64,000 nucleotides of DNA. It comes from Marinobacter sp. es.048 (GTDB lineage Bacteria > Pseudomonadota > Gammaproteobacteria > Pseudomonadales > Oleiphilaceae). The first letter of the stretch is position 1, and every line of letters starts with the position of its first letter. Positions 26,338 through 35,374 of the stretch are shown here, one piece after another. The notes under the pieces were generated by a model. That model was not told where the DNA came from, searched no databases, and saw only the letters and a program-made list of their open reading frames with translations. Location of the stretch: positions 310,001 through 374,000 of the forward strand of contig NZ_FYFA01000002.1 of assembly GCF_900188435.1 (NCBI RefSeq). Reading direction: 5' to 3'. A program made the position numbers and the translations under genes.

Positions 26338-29272
26338 CCACCGGCTCCATCAGGCTGGCCTGAGCCTGATCAGCCCAGTGACTCATAGCCTCGCCGCTGG
26401 TGAAACCTTCCGCCCCGCCCCAGAACACCAGGGTGCGCTGCGGGCTGTACGGCCGTGCCGTGCGCATCTGCCCGACTTCCAGATGTCGACCGATCAGGTA
26501 AATCACTTCCGCGCTGGCACTGTGGGTGGCGGCAGAGAACAGGTTGAAGCCCTGCTTGCGTAGGCGCTCCAACAGTGACGGCATCTGGCTGATGTCCACG
26601 CTGGCCAGTTCGTCCAGCACCATGGGGAACGACAGCTGCACGCCGGGATACAACACCCGTTTCAGCAGGCGGTACACCAGCTCCAGATTGATCAGTGCCG
26701 TGGTGGAGGTGGACTGGCCCTTCTTGTCCAGGTTCGTGGCGTTTTCCTTGCGGGTACGGTAGGAAATGCCGGTGATCACCCTGTCCATGGTCAGGCGCTT
26801 GCTGCCGCCCTGCTCTCCGAAAAAGTCTGCCACAAACACCCGCAAACGGTCATAGAACGCATCGGACTGAAGTTGGTTGCCATAGGGGTCGATGTTGTTG
26901 GCTTCTTCCACCAGATTGCGGAATTTCGGATCGGTGTGGATATCCACCCGGATTTCCACCAGGTCGTTGATGCGCACTCCGTCCAGTTCCCGGTTCAGCT
27001 GCGCTTCAAATCGGGCAATGTGTTCGTGGTTGGATTTCAGGGCCTGCCGGTAGCTCGCCACGGTTTCGTTGTGGATACCAACCTGCTGCTCCAGCACACT
27101 CCAGCGCTCCCCCATGCCGGCAAACAGGTCCGACAGGCTTTTGAACGTTTCCCGGATGACCGATGACGCCGGGCCGTCTTTCTGCAGCTCACCTTCGGCG
27201 TCTTCATGGATGCCCAGGTAGACGAACTGACGCAGGTGGTCGAGGATACTGCGGCGGCGCTCTTCCAAATCGTCCAACTGGGTTTGCAAGTCGTCGAACG
27301 CGGCGACAGACACCTGCTCCATACCCAGTGGCTGCTCGGCCTCCACGACTTTCAGATGCGGGAAACGGTGCTCCACGGTGCCAACGCTGCGGCTAAGGCC
27401 CGCCAGTTCTCGCTCTCGCTCTTCGATACGCTCTTTCTCGGCCCTGGCTTTGGCGGCCTTCTGCTGAACAGCATCCTGCTTTTCCTGCTCCAGCCGGGCC
27501 TGTTCTTCCAGCTTGGCGAGCTGTTCTTCTGCCGCCTGCTTTTCTTCAGTGGCGTCCCGCAGGGTGGTCGCGGCCGCCGGGTAACGCTGGAGCGTTTCCA
27601 GGTCTTTCTCGATGGCACGGATTTCCTTTTCCGTGCGTTCGATCAGGCGGGGCCGGTCGTGCTCCTGGTTGGCCGTATCCGCCAGCTCGGAACGTTCCTT
27701 TTCCAGCCCATGAAGCTCACCCTCAATATGCCGACGCTGCTCTGCAAAGTCTGTCTGCCGGGCCGGCTGAGTCGGGAATTCCGTATCGAACCAGTCAAAG
27801 CCTTTTTCAGTGGGCACAAGCAGCCGCGCAAAGGCTTCAATGGTGGCCTTGGTGTCGGCATCCAGATCCTGACCCGGACTGGCCATCACCAGTTTCGAAT
27901 CCACTGCCCGCAAAGGCGCTGCGGTGGCTTCGTCCAGTTGGTTCTGCAGCTGCCATTGTTGCTTGCTTTCTTTTTCCCTCAGGGATTCATGCTTGCGCTC
28001 AAGCTCCTGCTTCTTCTTCTGGATCTGCTCCAGCCGGATCTCCGCCTGGGCGGCACTCTTCAGAGCGGCCAAGTGCCCTTTCTTGCTATCGAGCTCCTCT
28101 TTCTGGATCTCTTCGATTTCCTGCAGGGTCATTTCTCCATACTGGGACACCAGCAGCTCGCCATCTTTCTGATTCTGCTCTGCCTGCTTGATGCGACGGT
28201 CGGCGGAACGGATCTCGCCCTTCAGGCCGCTGGCATCCTGCTCCAGTTTTTTCAGAGCCTGCAGCACATGGCGCAGTGTGTCGTTCTGTTCATTGAACGC
28301 CTCCACCGCGGCTTTGCGCCTGGCGCCAATGTCTTGCAAGGCATTGCTCACTCCATCCCGAAACGCGGCGAAGTCGTGCTGGCTGCGAAGCAAGGTCTGG
28401 TAGGACTGATAATCCTTTTGTAGCTTTTCAAACCGTGAGCGCTCTTTCTCGATTCTCGTAAGCTGAGTTTGTTGCTGCTTTAACTGATCATGGCGATTGA
28501 GAAAGTCGTCGATGTTGAAATCAAAGGCGTCGTCCGCAAACTTCTTGTCCGCCTCGATGATGCTGGCCACTGCATTGGACATGGCCTGATCGTCTGCCTT
28601 CATCTCAAACAGCAGCAAGATCAGCGTACGCAGCGACTGCACCCGGCGTTCGTCGGACTCACCCAGGGGCAGCACCGAATAGCGCACCGCATCAGCATTC
28701 ATCAACTCGCTGCTGTACAGCATCTGTTTGAGTTTGGCGGGGTCATTCACCAGCCGGGTTTCTTTGGAAAGCTTTTTCAGCGCCTCCGATAACCGGCTGA
28801 ACGACAACTCCGGCACTGCCTGGCCAATACCGTCTTCATCATCACCGTTCCAGAACAGGGGCCGCAGCTGGTCGTAGCCCACCGGCACAAACGCGCGGCC
28901 ATAGCTGAGCTGACTGGCGCTGTCCCGGAACAGAATCTGGCAATGCACCCCGGCCGGGTTCTCGGCCTCCATGATCAGGAAACTGAACTGGCTCGGAAAG
29001 TAGTGCTGGTAGCTTTCCTCATTGGTGTAAAAGCTTCCGGCGCTGGCATTGCGGAAGGCAAATTTCTTGCGGCTGTTCTTGAAGTTGTTCTCGGGCAGCA
29101 GAAACAGCCGCAGCGAATTCAACAGGCTGGATTTGCCCAGGTTCCCCGGGCCGAGAATCAGGCCATGGTTATCCACCGGAATTTCCACGTAACAGAAGCC
29201 GGCGGAATCCACCAACACCAGACGGCGAATACCAAAGTTGAAATTGCCTGGGCTCCCCTGGGAGTCACTCAT
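26330..29272 (-). CDS. SMC-like ATPase MksB / JetC
   Basis: A 980-residue SMC-type ATPase. The Walker A motif GPGNLGKSS is at residues 41-49. Long coiled coils (about 240-480 and 540-790; runs rich in Glu, Gln, Lys, Leu) flank a hinge-like middle. The signature region GQSTSTTALINLELV and Walker B PMVLDELASVD lie near residues 885-925, and AATHS follows as a switch His. Size and layout match MksB/JetC, which with kleisin and MksE loads on and extrudes DNA. Together with a Toprim nuclease such complexes cut circular plasmids (Wadjet). It lies between the Toprim and kleisin genes with 8-base overlaps. Confidence 0.85.
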   Translation of the reverse strand: MSDSQGSPGNFNFGIRRLVLVDSAGFCYVEIPVDNHGLILGPGNLGKSSLLNSLRLFLLPENNFKNSRKKFAFRNASAGSFYTNEESYQHYFPSQFSFLIMEAENPAGVHCQILFRDSASQLSYGRAFVPVGYDQLRPLFWNGDDEDGIGQAVPELSFSRLSEALKKLSKETRLVNDPAKLKQMLYSSELMNADAVRYSVLPLGESDERRVQSLRTLILLLFEMKADDQAMSNAVASIIEADKKFADDAFDFNIDDFLNRHDQLKQQQTQLTRIEKERSRFEKLQKDYQSYQTLLRSQHDFAAFRDGVSNALQDIGARRKAAVEAFNEQNDTLRHVLQALKKLEQDASGLKGEIRSADRRIKQAEQNQKDGELLVSQYGEMTLQEIEEIQKEELDSKKGHLAALKSAAQAEIRLEQIQKKKQELERKHESLREKESKQQWQLQNQLDEATAAPLRAVDSKLVMASPGQDLDADTKATIEAFARLLVPTEKGFDWFDTEFPTQPARQTDFAEQRRHIEGELHGLEKERSELADTANQEHDRPRLIERTEKEIRAIEKDLETLQRYPAAATTLRDATEEKQAAEEQLAKLEEQARLEQEKQDAVQQKAAKARAEKERIEERERELAGLSRSVGTVEHRFPHLKVVEAEQPLGMEQVSVAAFDDLQTQLDDLEERRRSILDHLRQFVYLGIHEDAEGELQKDGPASSVIRETFKSLSDLFAGMGERWSVLEQQVGIHNETVASYRQALKSNHEHIARFEAQLNRELDGVRINDLVEIRVDIHTDPKFRNLVEEANNIDPYGNQLQSDAFYDRLRVFVADFFGEQGGSKRLTMDRVITGISYRTRKENATNLDKKGQSTSTTALINLELVYRLLKRVLYPGVQLSFPMVLDELASVDISQMPSLLERLRKQGFNLFSAATHSASAEVIYLIGRHLEVGQMRTARPYSPQRTLVFWGGAEGFTSGEAMSHWADQAQASLMEPVDE

Positions 29273-30047
29273 CCAGAATTATCTCCTGTTCCATGAATTT
29301 GCCGGTCGTTCGAAACGCCTCGGCCAGGGCCACAAAGCCAAGCCCTCCCGCCAGCGATATCGCCCTTGTAAACCGTTCGGTGCTGTCCGGTAACTTGCAG
29401 AACCGGGCCAGCCATGGCTGCCAGTCACGCGGCTGAACAAAGGTGGCTTTGTCACCAAGATGGGCTGCCATCGTCGAGAACATTTGCAGACCACCGGCAT
29501 CATAATCGAATGCGCAGAATACTTCTTCGTAACCCTTCAACCAGTCGAGAATCGCGCCCCGGGTAACGCGGTTACCACCGCCCAGAACCACGTCACAATT
29601 CATCAGCCGCAAATGAACGCCCAGTGTTTCACTGGCAAAGTCGAGCATCTGCGAATACTGGTAGAAATTCCGCTCATTCTCCACCACCAGCACCGAACGG
29701 GCCGGCTGGAAACCGATATCCACCGATTCCGTTCCTATTACAACTACGTCCGGCCGGCTGGACGCCAGCCCCTGATGGTAAACAAGAAGAAAGCTGACCT
29801 CGGTGCCATGGCGGTGGGAATTACCCTTTTTCGCGGCGTCAAGCCGGCTTACCGGCGTTTGCGCCACATCCTGCAACTCAGCGAAAGCGCTCTCATCCAG
29901 AATCGTGACAAGCCAACGGTTGGTTTTTACCTTTTCCGCCGCAAACAATTCCCTATGCCGGCGCCTAAACGAATCCGGAAGTTTTTTCAGGAAAGCTTCA
30001 TAGTTGATGGGCTGGCCACGGAGGATTTTATCGAGATAGTCGTTCAA
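29265..30047 (-). CDS. Short Toprim protein, JetD/MksG-like
   Basis: A 260-residue protein with a Toprim fold. The acidic pair VVENERN (Glu123/Glu125) and the DxD motif FDYDAGGLQMF (Asp181, Asp183) are the metal-binding positions of Toprim nucleases and topoisomerases. JetD of Wadjet is usually about 380 residues with a separate N-terminal arm; here that part is much shorter. The gene is first in the operon, whereas jetD is normally last. It starts with TTG at 30047: no ATG or GTG lies in frame between the upstream stop at 30120 and this codon. It overlaps the SMC gene by 8 bases. A nuclease role is inferred from JetD. Confidence 0.7.
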   Translation of the reverse strand: MNDYLDKILRGQPINYEAFLKKLPDSFRRRHRELFAAEKVKTNRWLVTILDESAFAELQDVAQTPVSRLDAAKKGNSHRHGTEVSFLLVYHQGLASSRPDVVVIGTESVDIGFQPARSVLVVENERNFYQYSQMLDFASETLGVHLRLMNCDVVLGGGNRVTRGAILDWLKGYEEVFCAFDYDAGGLQMFSTMAAHLGDKATFVQPRDWQPWLARFCKLPDSTERFTRAISLAGGLGFVALAEAFRTTGKFMEQEIILDE

Positions 30048-30188
30048 CAGCTCACCACAATCACTCTGAACACAGTTTATGAACGTAGATTTGAGAGTTA
30101 GTGTAACGCTATCAGGCGCCTACTGTATCGGGAACTTTTCATCCAGACTGTTACCCGGAATCTCTGAAAAGCGGGTAAAGGAAAACCA

Positions 30189-30716
30189 ATGAAGGACACA
30201 CACAGTAACAACCGCGGCAACCCTATCCTGGTTACGTTCGATACCAAGGGCGAGCGATTGGAATGGGACTCCCTGGGTGATCAGGTAATGGGCGGACAGT
30301 CTGATGGCGAGCTGATTCATTCTGACGGAGGAGTCGGCCTCTTTGACGGCACCGTGCGCCTGGATAACGGCGGCGGCTTTGCCTCCGTTAAAGCAGACTT
30401 TCCGGAACCCATCGATGCCTCCCAATCGACAGGCATTGAATTGCTAGCAAAGGGCGACGGCAAAACCTACAAGATCGGGCTCCGAAACAGCACCAACCGG
30501 CGAAGCATTGTTTACCAGCATGCATTCACCCCGGATACAGCAGACTGGAGCCGCATACGCCTGCCGTTCAGTGAATTCATCCCTACCTGGCGCGGCAAAA
30601 CATTGACCGATGAGGCAGCACTGAATCTTTCGTATCTGGCTTCAGTGAGCCTTTTCGTTTCCGGGCGACAGGTTGGTGAATTTCAACTGAAGATGCAGGA
30701 TTGGGTTCTGTACTGA
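30189..30716 (+). CDS. CIA30-family protein
   Basis: A 175-residue cytoplasmic protein with the CIA30 beta-sandwich (complex I intermediate-associated protein 30; galactose-binding-like). The segment LEWDSLGDQVMGGQSDGE is diagnostic, followed by GGGFASVKADFPEPIDAS and YKIGLRNSTNRR. AAAGGA precedes the ATG by 6 bases. Bacterial members have no proven role; complex I assembly is only the eukaryotic precedent. It leads a plus-strand run with the glycosylase-like and SDR genes, 16 and 4 bases apart. It is divergent from the Mks-type operon over 141 bases. Confidence 0.85.
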   Translation: MKDTHSNNRGNPILVTFDTKGERLEWDSLGDQVMGGQSDGELIHSDGGVGLFDGTVRLDNGGGFASVKADFPEPIDASQSTGIELLAKGDGKTYKIGLRNSTNRRSIVYQHAFTPDTADWSRIRLPFSEFIPTWRGKTLTDEAALNLSYLASVSLFVSGRQVGEFQLKMQDWVLY

Positions 30717-30732
30717 TGGAGCTCAACCGGCC

Positions 30733-31575
30733 ATGACTACAAGCACCTTCGCCTTGAACCTGCAACGGCCATTCAACCTGCGCATGACGGTGGAAAGCCA
30801 CGGTTGGTGTCAGCTTGCGCCCTGGCACTGGGACGGAGAGCGTCTTGAGCGAACGGTAAGGATTGACGAGAACGCGGAATGGGCCCGGGTCCACCAGCCC
30901 TCTCAAGATCAGCTTCTTATCGAAACATGCTCATCAAGCACCGATGCGGTTTCCGAAAGCGTCTCCCGCTGGCTGCAGTTGGACTGGGATCCCTCAGAGT
31001 TTCTTGCACTTTGCGACAGGAACGATCCGGACATTGCCCGCTTCATTCGGTCCGGTGGCGGCCGATTACTGCGCGGAGACACCTTCTTTGAGGATCTCAT
31101 TAAAACGGTTTGCACCATCAACACCACCTGGAAGCAGACCAAATCCATGGTCGCCTCTCTGGTAGGCCTGGGCGGCGGCCTGTTCCCTGAGCCTAGGGAA
31201 CTCCAGAGGATTGGCCCCGAGCGTTTGGCCGAAGAGTGCAAACTAGGGTTCAGAGCCCGGACCGTCGATACGGTGACCGATCAATTACTCCAGGATCAAG
31301 CCATCCAGAACAATGGCTCTGCCCATGGTGACATGGTCGACTACGACTACCTGATTTCCCTGAAAGGCATCGGCCCCTATGCTGCTGCTCACACCATGAT
31401 GCTGATGAGAAATTTTGAGACGCTGCCGGTCGACTCCGAAGTCAGCGCCTATCTGCGCCAACAAGGGTTTGACCCGAAGTACGCCCAAAGCGCTTTTCAA
31501 CACTGGGGCAAGTATCGGTTTCTCGGCTACAAGCTCAAGCGAATTGTCGATAAAGCAAACTGGATTGGGGATTGA
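30733..31575 (+). CDS. Helix-hairpin-helix DNA glycosylase-like protein
   Basis: A 280-residue protein of the HhH-GPD superfamily (AlkA/OGG1 branch). Residues 1-100 hold a beta-rich N-terminal domain; SFEDLIKTV-like helices follow, and the HhH motif is SLKGIGPYAAAHTMMLM with the catalytic Asp in LPVDSEV. The Lys that bifunctional glycosylases carry in the hairpin is absent (Pro-Tyr instead), so a monofunctional base-removing enzyme is expected. It ends with the aromatic YRFLGYKLKR segment. The damaged base it removes is not known. It lies 16 bases after the CIA30 gene and only 4 bases before the SDR gene. Confidence 0.75.
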   Translation: MTTSTFALNLQRPFNLRMTVESHGWCQLAPWHWDGERLERTVRIDENAEWARVHQPSQDQLLIETCSSSTDAVSESVSRWLQLDWDPSEFLALCDRNDPDIARFIRSGGGRLLRGDTFFEDLIKTVCTINTTWKQTKSMVASLVGLGGGLFPEPRELQRIGPERLAEECKLGFRARTVDTVTDQLLQDQAIQNNGSAHGDMVDYDYLISLKGIGPYAAAHTMMLMRNFETLPVDSEVSAYLRQQGFDPKYAQSAFQHWGKYRFLGYKLKRIVDKANWIGD

Positions 31576-31579
31576 TGCA

Positions 31580-32398
31580 ATGACCAAACTCGCCCTGGTA
31601 ACCGGTGCCAGCGCCGGCATTGGCAACGAGACCTGTGCCCTCTTTGCCAGCAACGGCTACAGGGTTGTCGCCCTGTCCCGACAGCCAACCGGCGTCGAGT
31701 CTGCCGATCTGGAGCTGGCGCTGGATCTTGAGTCCTTTGAGCAGATCGAAGGCCTTGCCGGAACACTGGAGACGGAAATTGCGGCAGCCGAGCGGGTTAT
31801 TCTGGTCAACAACTCCGGTTACGGGCAGTTCGGGGCGCTTCGAGACCTGTCCGAATCCATGTGGCAAAAGCAATTCAGCACACACGTATTCGGCCCCATA
31901 AAACTGGCGGCCGTCTGCCTGAGACTCTGTGAGCAACACGGCATACCCTTGCGGGTCATCGCCGTAAGCTCAGTGCTCTCCATCGTGCCCCAGCAAATGA
32001 AAGGCGCCTACTGTGCCGCCAAATCCGCGATGAACACCGCTCACGAGAGCTTCTGGTTTGATGAGCAGGGTAGCAAAAGCCTGGAAAGCGTCTCGCTGGT
32101 GCTCCCGGGGCCCGTGAAGACCCGGTTCAGGGAACATGCCCTGGCCGCTTTGCAGCCCGTGCTGGGGCGAGCGAGCGCGGTGCACCGAGAAAAGTACCAA
32201 GCCATGGAAGCAGCGCTCGCGCCAGGCGCCAGAATAAAGCCGTTTACAGCCAGTGCGTCGGATGTTGCCCAAAAGATCTATAAGGCTGCAGAGGCGAAAC
32301 GGCCCAAGCCTCGATACCTGGTCACTCCACAGACTTATGCTGCCGAATTTATCACCCGGTTTATTCCCCGCTCGATCCAGAGAATCATCTTTAGGTAA
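31580..32398 (+). CDS. Short-chain dehydrogenase/reductase
   Basis: A 272-residue SDR from the ATG at 31580. The cofactor motif is TGASAGIGNE, the NNSG motif appears as VNNSGYG, and the active site has Ser in VSSVLS and YCAAKSA (Tyr-x-x-x-Lys). The sequence lies in the classical SDR group; an Arg after the second strand (ALSRQP) favours NADP. Substrate is unknown. Its 3' end overlaps the convergent flavin oxidoreductase gene by 8 bases. Confidence 0.85.
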   Translation: MTKLALVTGASAGIGNETCALFASNGYRVVALSRQPTGVESADLELALDLESFEQIEGLAGTLETEIAAAERVILVNNSGYGQFGALRDLSESMWQKQFSTHVFGPIKLAAVCLRLCEQHGIPLRVIAVSSVLSIVPQQMKGAYCAAKSAMNTAHESFWFDEQGSKSLESVSLVLPGPVKTRFREHALAALQPVLGRASAVHREKYQAMEAALAPGARIKPFTASASDVAQKIYKAAEAKRPKPRYLVTPQTYAAEFITRFIPRSIQRIIFR

Positions 32399-33713
32399 GA
32401 CGGGCCTTTTTCACCCGCCGGGCCTGGCCCATTTCATCCTTCAGGTAAGCCCCGATCGCCTTGAAAATGCCCAGATCCGGATCAGCCTTACCATCATCCG
32501 CCAACCGAAAAATCTGCTGGTAGTACCAGGCCTGGCCACCCAGCACGTTGATTACTTTGAGTGGCATCAGCGGACTGGCGGGCGAGAAAAATCCCCGCTG
32601 GGCAAGCTTGACGTGATCTTCGTGGCAAACGGTCTTATCGATGCGCCCTTCAAGCAGATCCATAGGCGTATCTGGATCCGTGCAGAGTGGCCGGCCAAGG
32701 CCAATCACGTCGGTTTCGCCATTAGAAATAGCCTCTTCCATAAACGCACGCGTTCGGAATCCACCGGTGACCATCAGCGGGCAATCGCAAACCTCACGAA
32801 TCGTCTGGGCGTAATCCAGAAAGTAAGCTTCCCGCTTGCGAGTGCTTTCCCGCATGGCCGGCCCATCGCTTGCCGTGTCTGCATCACCACTGTACCCGAG
32901 CAGCCGGGGCTGTTCGTAGGTGCCGCCGGACACCTCCAGCAAATCAATACCCTCTTCATTGAGCCAGCGCACCACGTTCACAGACTCATCAAGCGTAAAG
33001 CCACCCTTGCGAAAATCGTCGGAATTCAGCTTTACCGCCACCGGAAACTCCGGCCCCACAGCAGCGCGAGTCGCCCGCACCACCTCGAGCAGGAAACGGG
33101 CTCGATTCTCCAGCGACCCACCCCAGCGATCGGTGCGCTGGTTGGTGACCGGCGACAGAAAAGACGACAGCAGATACCCATGGGCCCCGTGTACCTGAAC
33201 GCCCGTGAAGCCCGCCTCCTTGGCGATCCGGGCCACATTGGCAAAGCGCTGGATAAAGTCGAGGATCTCCGGCTCCTTAAGCGCCCGTGGGCGGGCATAG
33301 TTGCCCATCAGCGATAGCTGGACTTCCGACGGCCCCATTGGACGCGTGGTCACGTAACGCGGCGACTGGCGACCGGCATGGGAGATCTGCATCCACAGAT
33401 GGTTGCCGTTACGGGTTCCCGCTTCCGCCCAGGCACGCAACTGCGCCATACCCTCCGGCTCGCCTTCGGCCGGCGCAGGATCAATCGCCACATTACCTGG
33501 CCGCTCTAACACCCGGTGATCAATCATCACGTTGCCGGTAATCAACAGCCCTGCTCCGCCATCGGACCAGCGACCGTAAAGGGTTTCATGGCGGTGAGTG
33601 GCATGGAGCCGGTCGTCTGCCAGCCCTTCGGTCATGGCGGCCTTGGCAAGTCGGTTAGGCAAGACCGCACCACAGGGAAGTTTCAGAGGTTCGGCGAGGG
33701 GCGATTCGGGCAT
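32391..33713 (-). CDS. NADH:flavin oxidoreductase, old-yellow-enzyme family
   Basis: A 440-residue FMN-dependent TIM-barrel protein. Family marks are NRLAKAAMTEGLAD at the start, WMQISHAGRQSPRY (His region), FTGVQVHGAHGYLLSSFLSPVTNQRTDRWGG split over two motifs, and MVTGGFRTR plus DVIGLGRPL at the phosphate-binding end. There is no C-terminal iron-sulfur or FAD domain, so it is a simple OYE-like ene-reductase rather than a 2,4-dienoyl-CoA reductase. Substrate unknown. It converges on the SDR gene. Confidence 0.88.
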   Translation of the reverse strand: MPESPLAEPLKLPCGAVLPNRLAKAAMTEGLADDRLHATHRHETLYGRWSDGGAGLLITGNVMIDHRVLERPGNVAIDPAPAEGEPEGMAQLRAWAEAGTRNGNHLWMQISHAGRQSPRYVTTRPMGPSEVQLSLMGNYARPRALKEPEILDFIQRFANVARIAKEAGFTGVQVHGAHGYLLSSFLSPVTNQRTDRWGGSLENRARFLLEVVRATRAAVGPEFPVAVKLNSDDFRKGGFTLDESVNVVRWLNEEGIDLLEVSGGTYEQPRLLGYSGDADTASDGPAMRESTRKREAYFLDYAQTIREVCDCPLMVTGGFRTRAFMEEAISNGETDVIGLGRPLCTDPDTPMDLLEGRIDKTVCHEDHVKLAQRGFFSPASPLMPLKVINVLGGQAWYYQQIFRLADDGKADPDLGIFKAIGAYLKDEMGQARRVKKARLT

Positions 33714-33885
33714 AGCTTCATCCTGATGGTTTTGAGTGTGTAAATTTTCCGGGTTAAAACATCAAGCCAACCATAAGCATAAATGCCCACGCCGGCACGG
33801 CTTGTTCCAGGTCGTCACCTTGCCGTATTCTTTCCCGTCGACAGCGCAAATTTAAACACACGCCGCAATCAAAGGGATTGTCTTT

Positions 33886-34143
33886 ATGTCACTGGAAAAA
33901 CACGACCTGATTCATGAATTCCCCGAATCAAAAGAAGCCATTCATCACCTGAAAACCAGCAACAATCATTTCGCGAAACTGTTTGAAGAGTACCACGAGG
34001 TAGATCATGCAGTTCACCATTTCGAGGGTGGTGCAGAGAACACCTCTGACGAACACTTGGAGGACCTCAAGAAACAACGCCTCAATCTGAAAGACCAGCT
34101 TTCTGGCATGATTCGCGAGTACAAATCCTCGTCTGAAAAATAG
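33886..34143 (+). CDS. YdcH-family small coiled protein (DUF465)
   Basis: An 85-residue hydrophilic helical protein. The segment FPESKEAIHHLKTSNNHFAK followed by YHEVDHAVHHFE is the DUF465/YdcH pattern, ending in KKQRLNLKDQLSGMI. Function of the family is not known. It stands alone, divergent from the OYE-like gene over 172 bases and convergent with the amine oxidase gene. Confidence 0.85.
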   Translation: MSLEKHDLIHEFPESKEAIHHLKTSNNHFAKLFEEYHEVDHAVHHFEGGAENTSDEHLEDLKKQRLNLKDQLSGMIREYKSSSEK

Positions 34144-34224
34144 AAGTGACCCGGCAACTATTCCCCGGGCTCGGGCGAAAGCTCTCAGCTCGCGCCGGGG
34201 CTCTGCCCCTTTCCGCGAACACTC
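34144..34224. other. GC-rich inverted repeat between convergent genes
   Basis: The 81-base gap between the YdcH-like gene and the amine oxidase gene contains an imperfect inverted repeat: GGCGAAAGCT then a 3-base loop then AGCTCGCGCC, flanked by CCGGG/GCCGG. It could fold in either transcript and act as a terminator, but no T-tract follows. Confidence 0.3.
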
Positions 34225-35319
34225 CTAAAAAGAATCTAAACCGCGATTTACCGCATCAATAGCGCCGGCCAGATATCCCGTAAACTCACGTGACCACTCA
34301 CTGCCAATTCCGGTTACTCGGTTAGCCCATGCACCTGAGCTCGGCGACAAGGCAGGCATAGGGTGATTGCCCGAGGATCTTTCATCTGTATCGGTGGCGG
34401 TATAAATCTCCTTAGCCCAGTCCTTGATAAATTCTGCCTCTGGATTCTCCGCTTGCGAACCAAACAGTCGGACGAACTGTGTGCGGCAGGCAGTAATAAG
34501 CTCTTCCTCGGAAACACGACGGCGCACGTCAGCGGGCACACCCAGGAAACCAAACAAGGCCGCCTTCCCTCCCTGAGTGGAGGCATCGTGGATCTCAACC
34601 ATCGGCCCGAGCGCACTTCGAGCTTCCCCGGATAACCCTTGATCTCGCCAGAAAGGCCGATCAAACACGGCAATATATTTTGCGTGAGGGGCCATCCAGG
34701 TATCTGTCGCCTGCCATTGCCTGGCAAGTTCATCCGGTAAGGCAGGCGAAAAAGTTAGCTGAGACTCAACCAATCGGGGTGGCATTGCCAGCAACACATG
34801 GTCAGCACTGTAGCTCACGGTTTGCCTTTGAGCATCTTCGCCCAGTAGCTCGATAGAGGGCTCTGAAATGCGCAGGCTGCGAACCGTTTGGCCCGTCACA
34901 ACCCGCACTGGATCAAGCCGCTGATACAAAGCATCAATGAGCGAATACATGCCACCGGCGATTCGCATTGAGGGTGGAGAGTTGACGTACCCACCGGTCC
35001 GCTGAGGGGGCTGATTGGATGAACGCTCCAGAAGCATATCGCCGGTTTCAAATTGCTGAAAGGTCTCTAACCCGAGCTCATCCACCAGTTGCGCCATATC
35101 GGTCTGGAATGCAGGCCAGAACCAGGCGGGGCCCAGATCGAAGCCCTCACCCGACACATCAAATTTACCCTCAGAGTGGATCGTAGACGCAATCCGCCCA
35201 CCAAGAACGTCCCTCGCCTCAAGAACGACATAGTCTTTGATGCCTTTTTTCTCAAGGACATAAGCGGCATATAAACCCGCCAGGCCGGCGCCAACAATGG
35301 CGACGCGCACGTTTTGCAT
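34225..35319 (-). CDS. FAD-dependent amine oxidase family protein
   Basis: A 364-residue flavoprotein with IVGAGLAGLYAAYVLEKKG, the FAD site, then VLEARDVLGGRI. MPPRLVESQLTFSPALP and YLAGAIDAVNRG near the end complete the flavin amine oxidase pattern. It is shorter than typical 430-500-residue members, lacking part of the substrate domain, but no frameshift is visible. No signal peptide is seen. GC content looks lower than in most of the window. The substrate (polyamine, monoamine or other) is unknown. Confidence 0.78.
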   Translation of the reverse strand: MQNVRVAIVGAGLAGLYAAYVLEKKGIKDYVVLEARDVLGGRIASTIHSEGKFDVSGEGFDLGPAWFWPAFQTDMAQLVDELGLETFQQFETGDMLLERSSNQPPQRTGGYVNSPPSMRIAGGMYSLIDALYQRLDPVRVVTGQTVRSLRISEPSIELLGEDAQRQTVSYSADHVLLAMPPRLVESQLTFSPALPDELARQWQATDTWMAPHAKYIAVFDRPFWRDQGLSGEARSALGPMVEIHDASTQGGKAALFGFLGVPADVRRRVSEEELITACRTQFVRLFGSQAENPEAEFIKDWAKEIYTATDTDERSSGNHPMPALSPSSGAWANRVTGIGSEWSREFTGYLAGAIDAVNRGLDSF

Positions 35320-35374
35320 GAATAAACTTCCTATGATGATCGTGATGCTTCGGTGAGTAGCCTGATACGCGCTA

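Noticed and set aside
27206..28423. Long plus-strand frame opposite the SMC ATPase
   Set aside because: It is rich in Leu, Gln and Phe as the reverse of coiled-coil Glu/Lys/Gln codons; the SMC gene has Walker motifs and operon overlaps.
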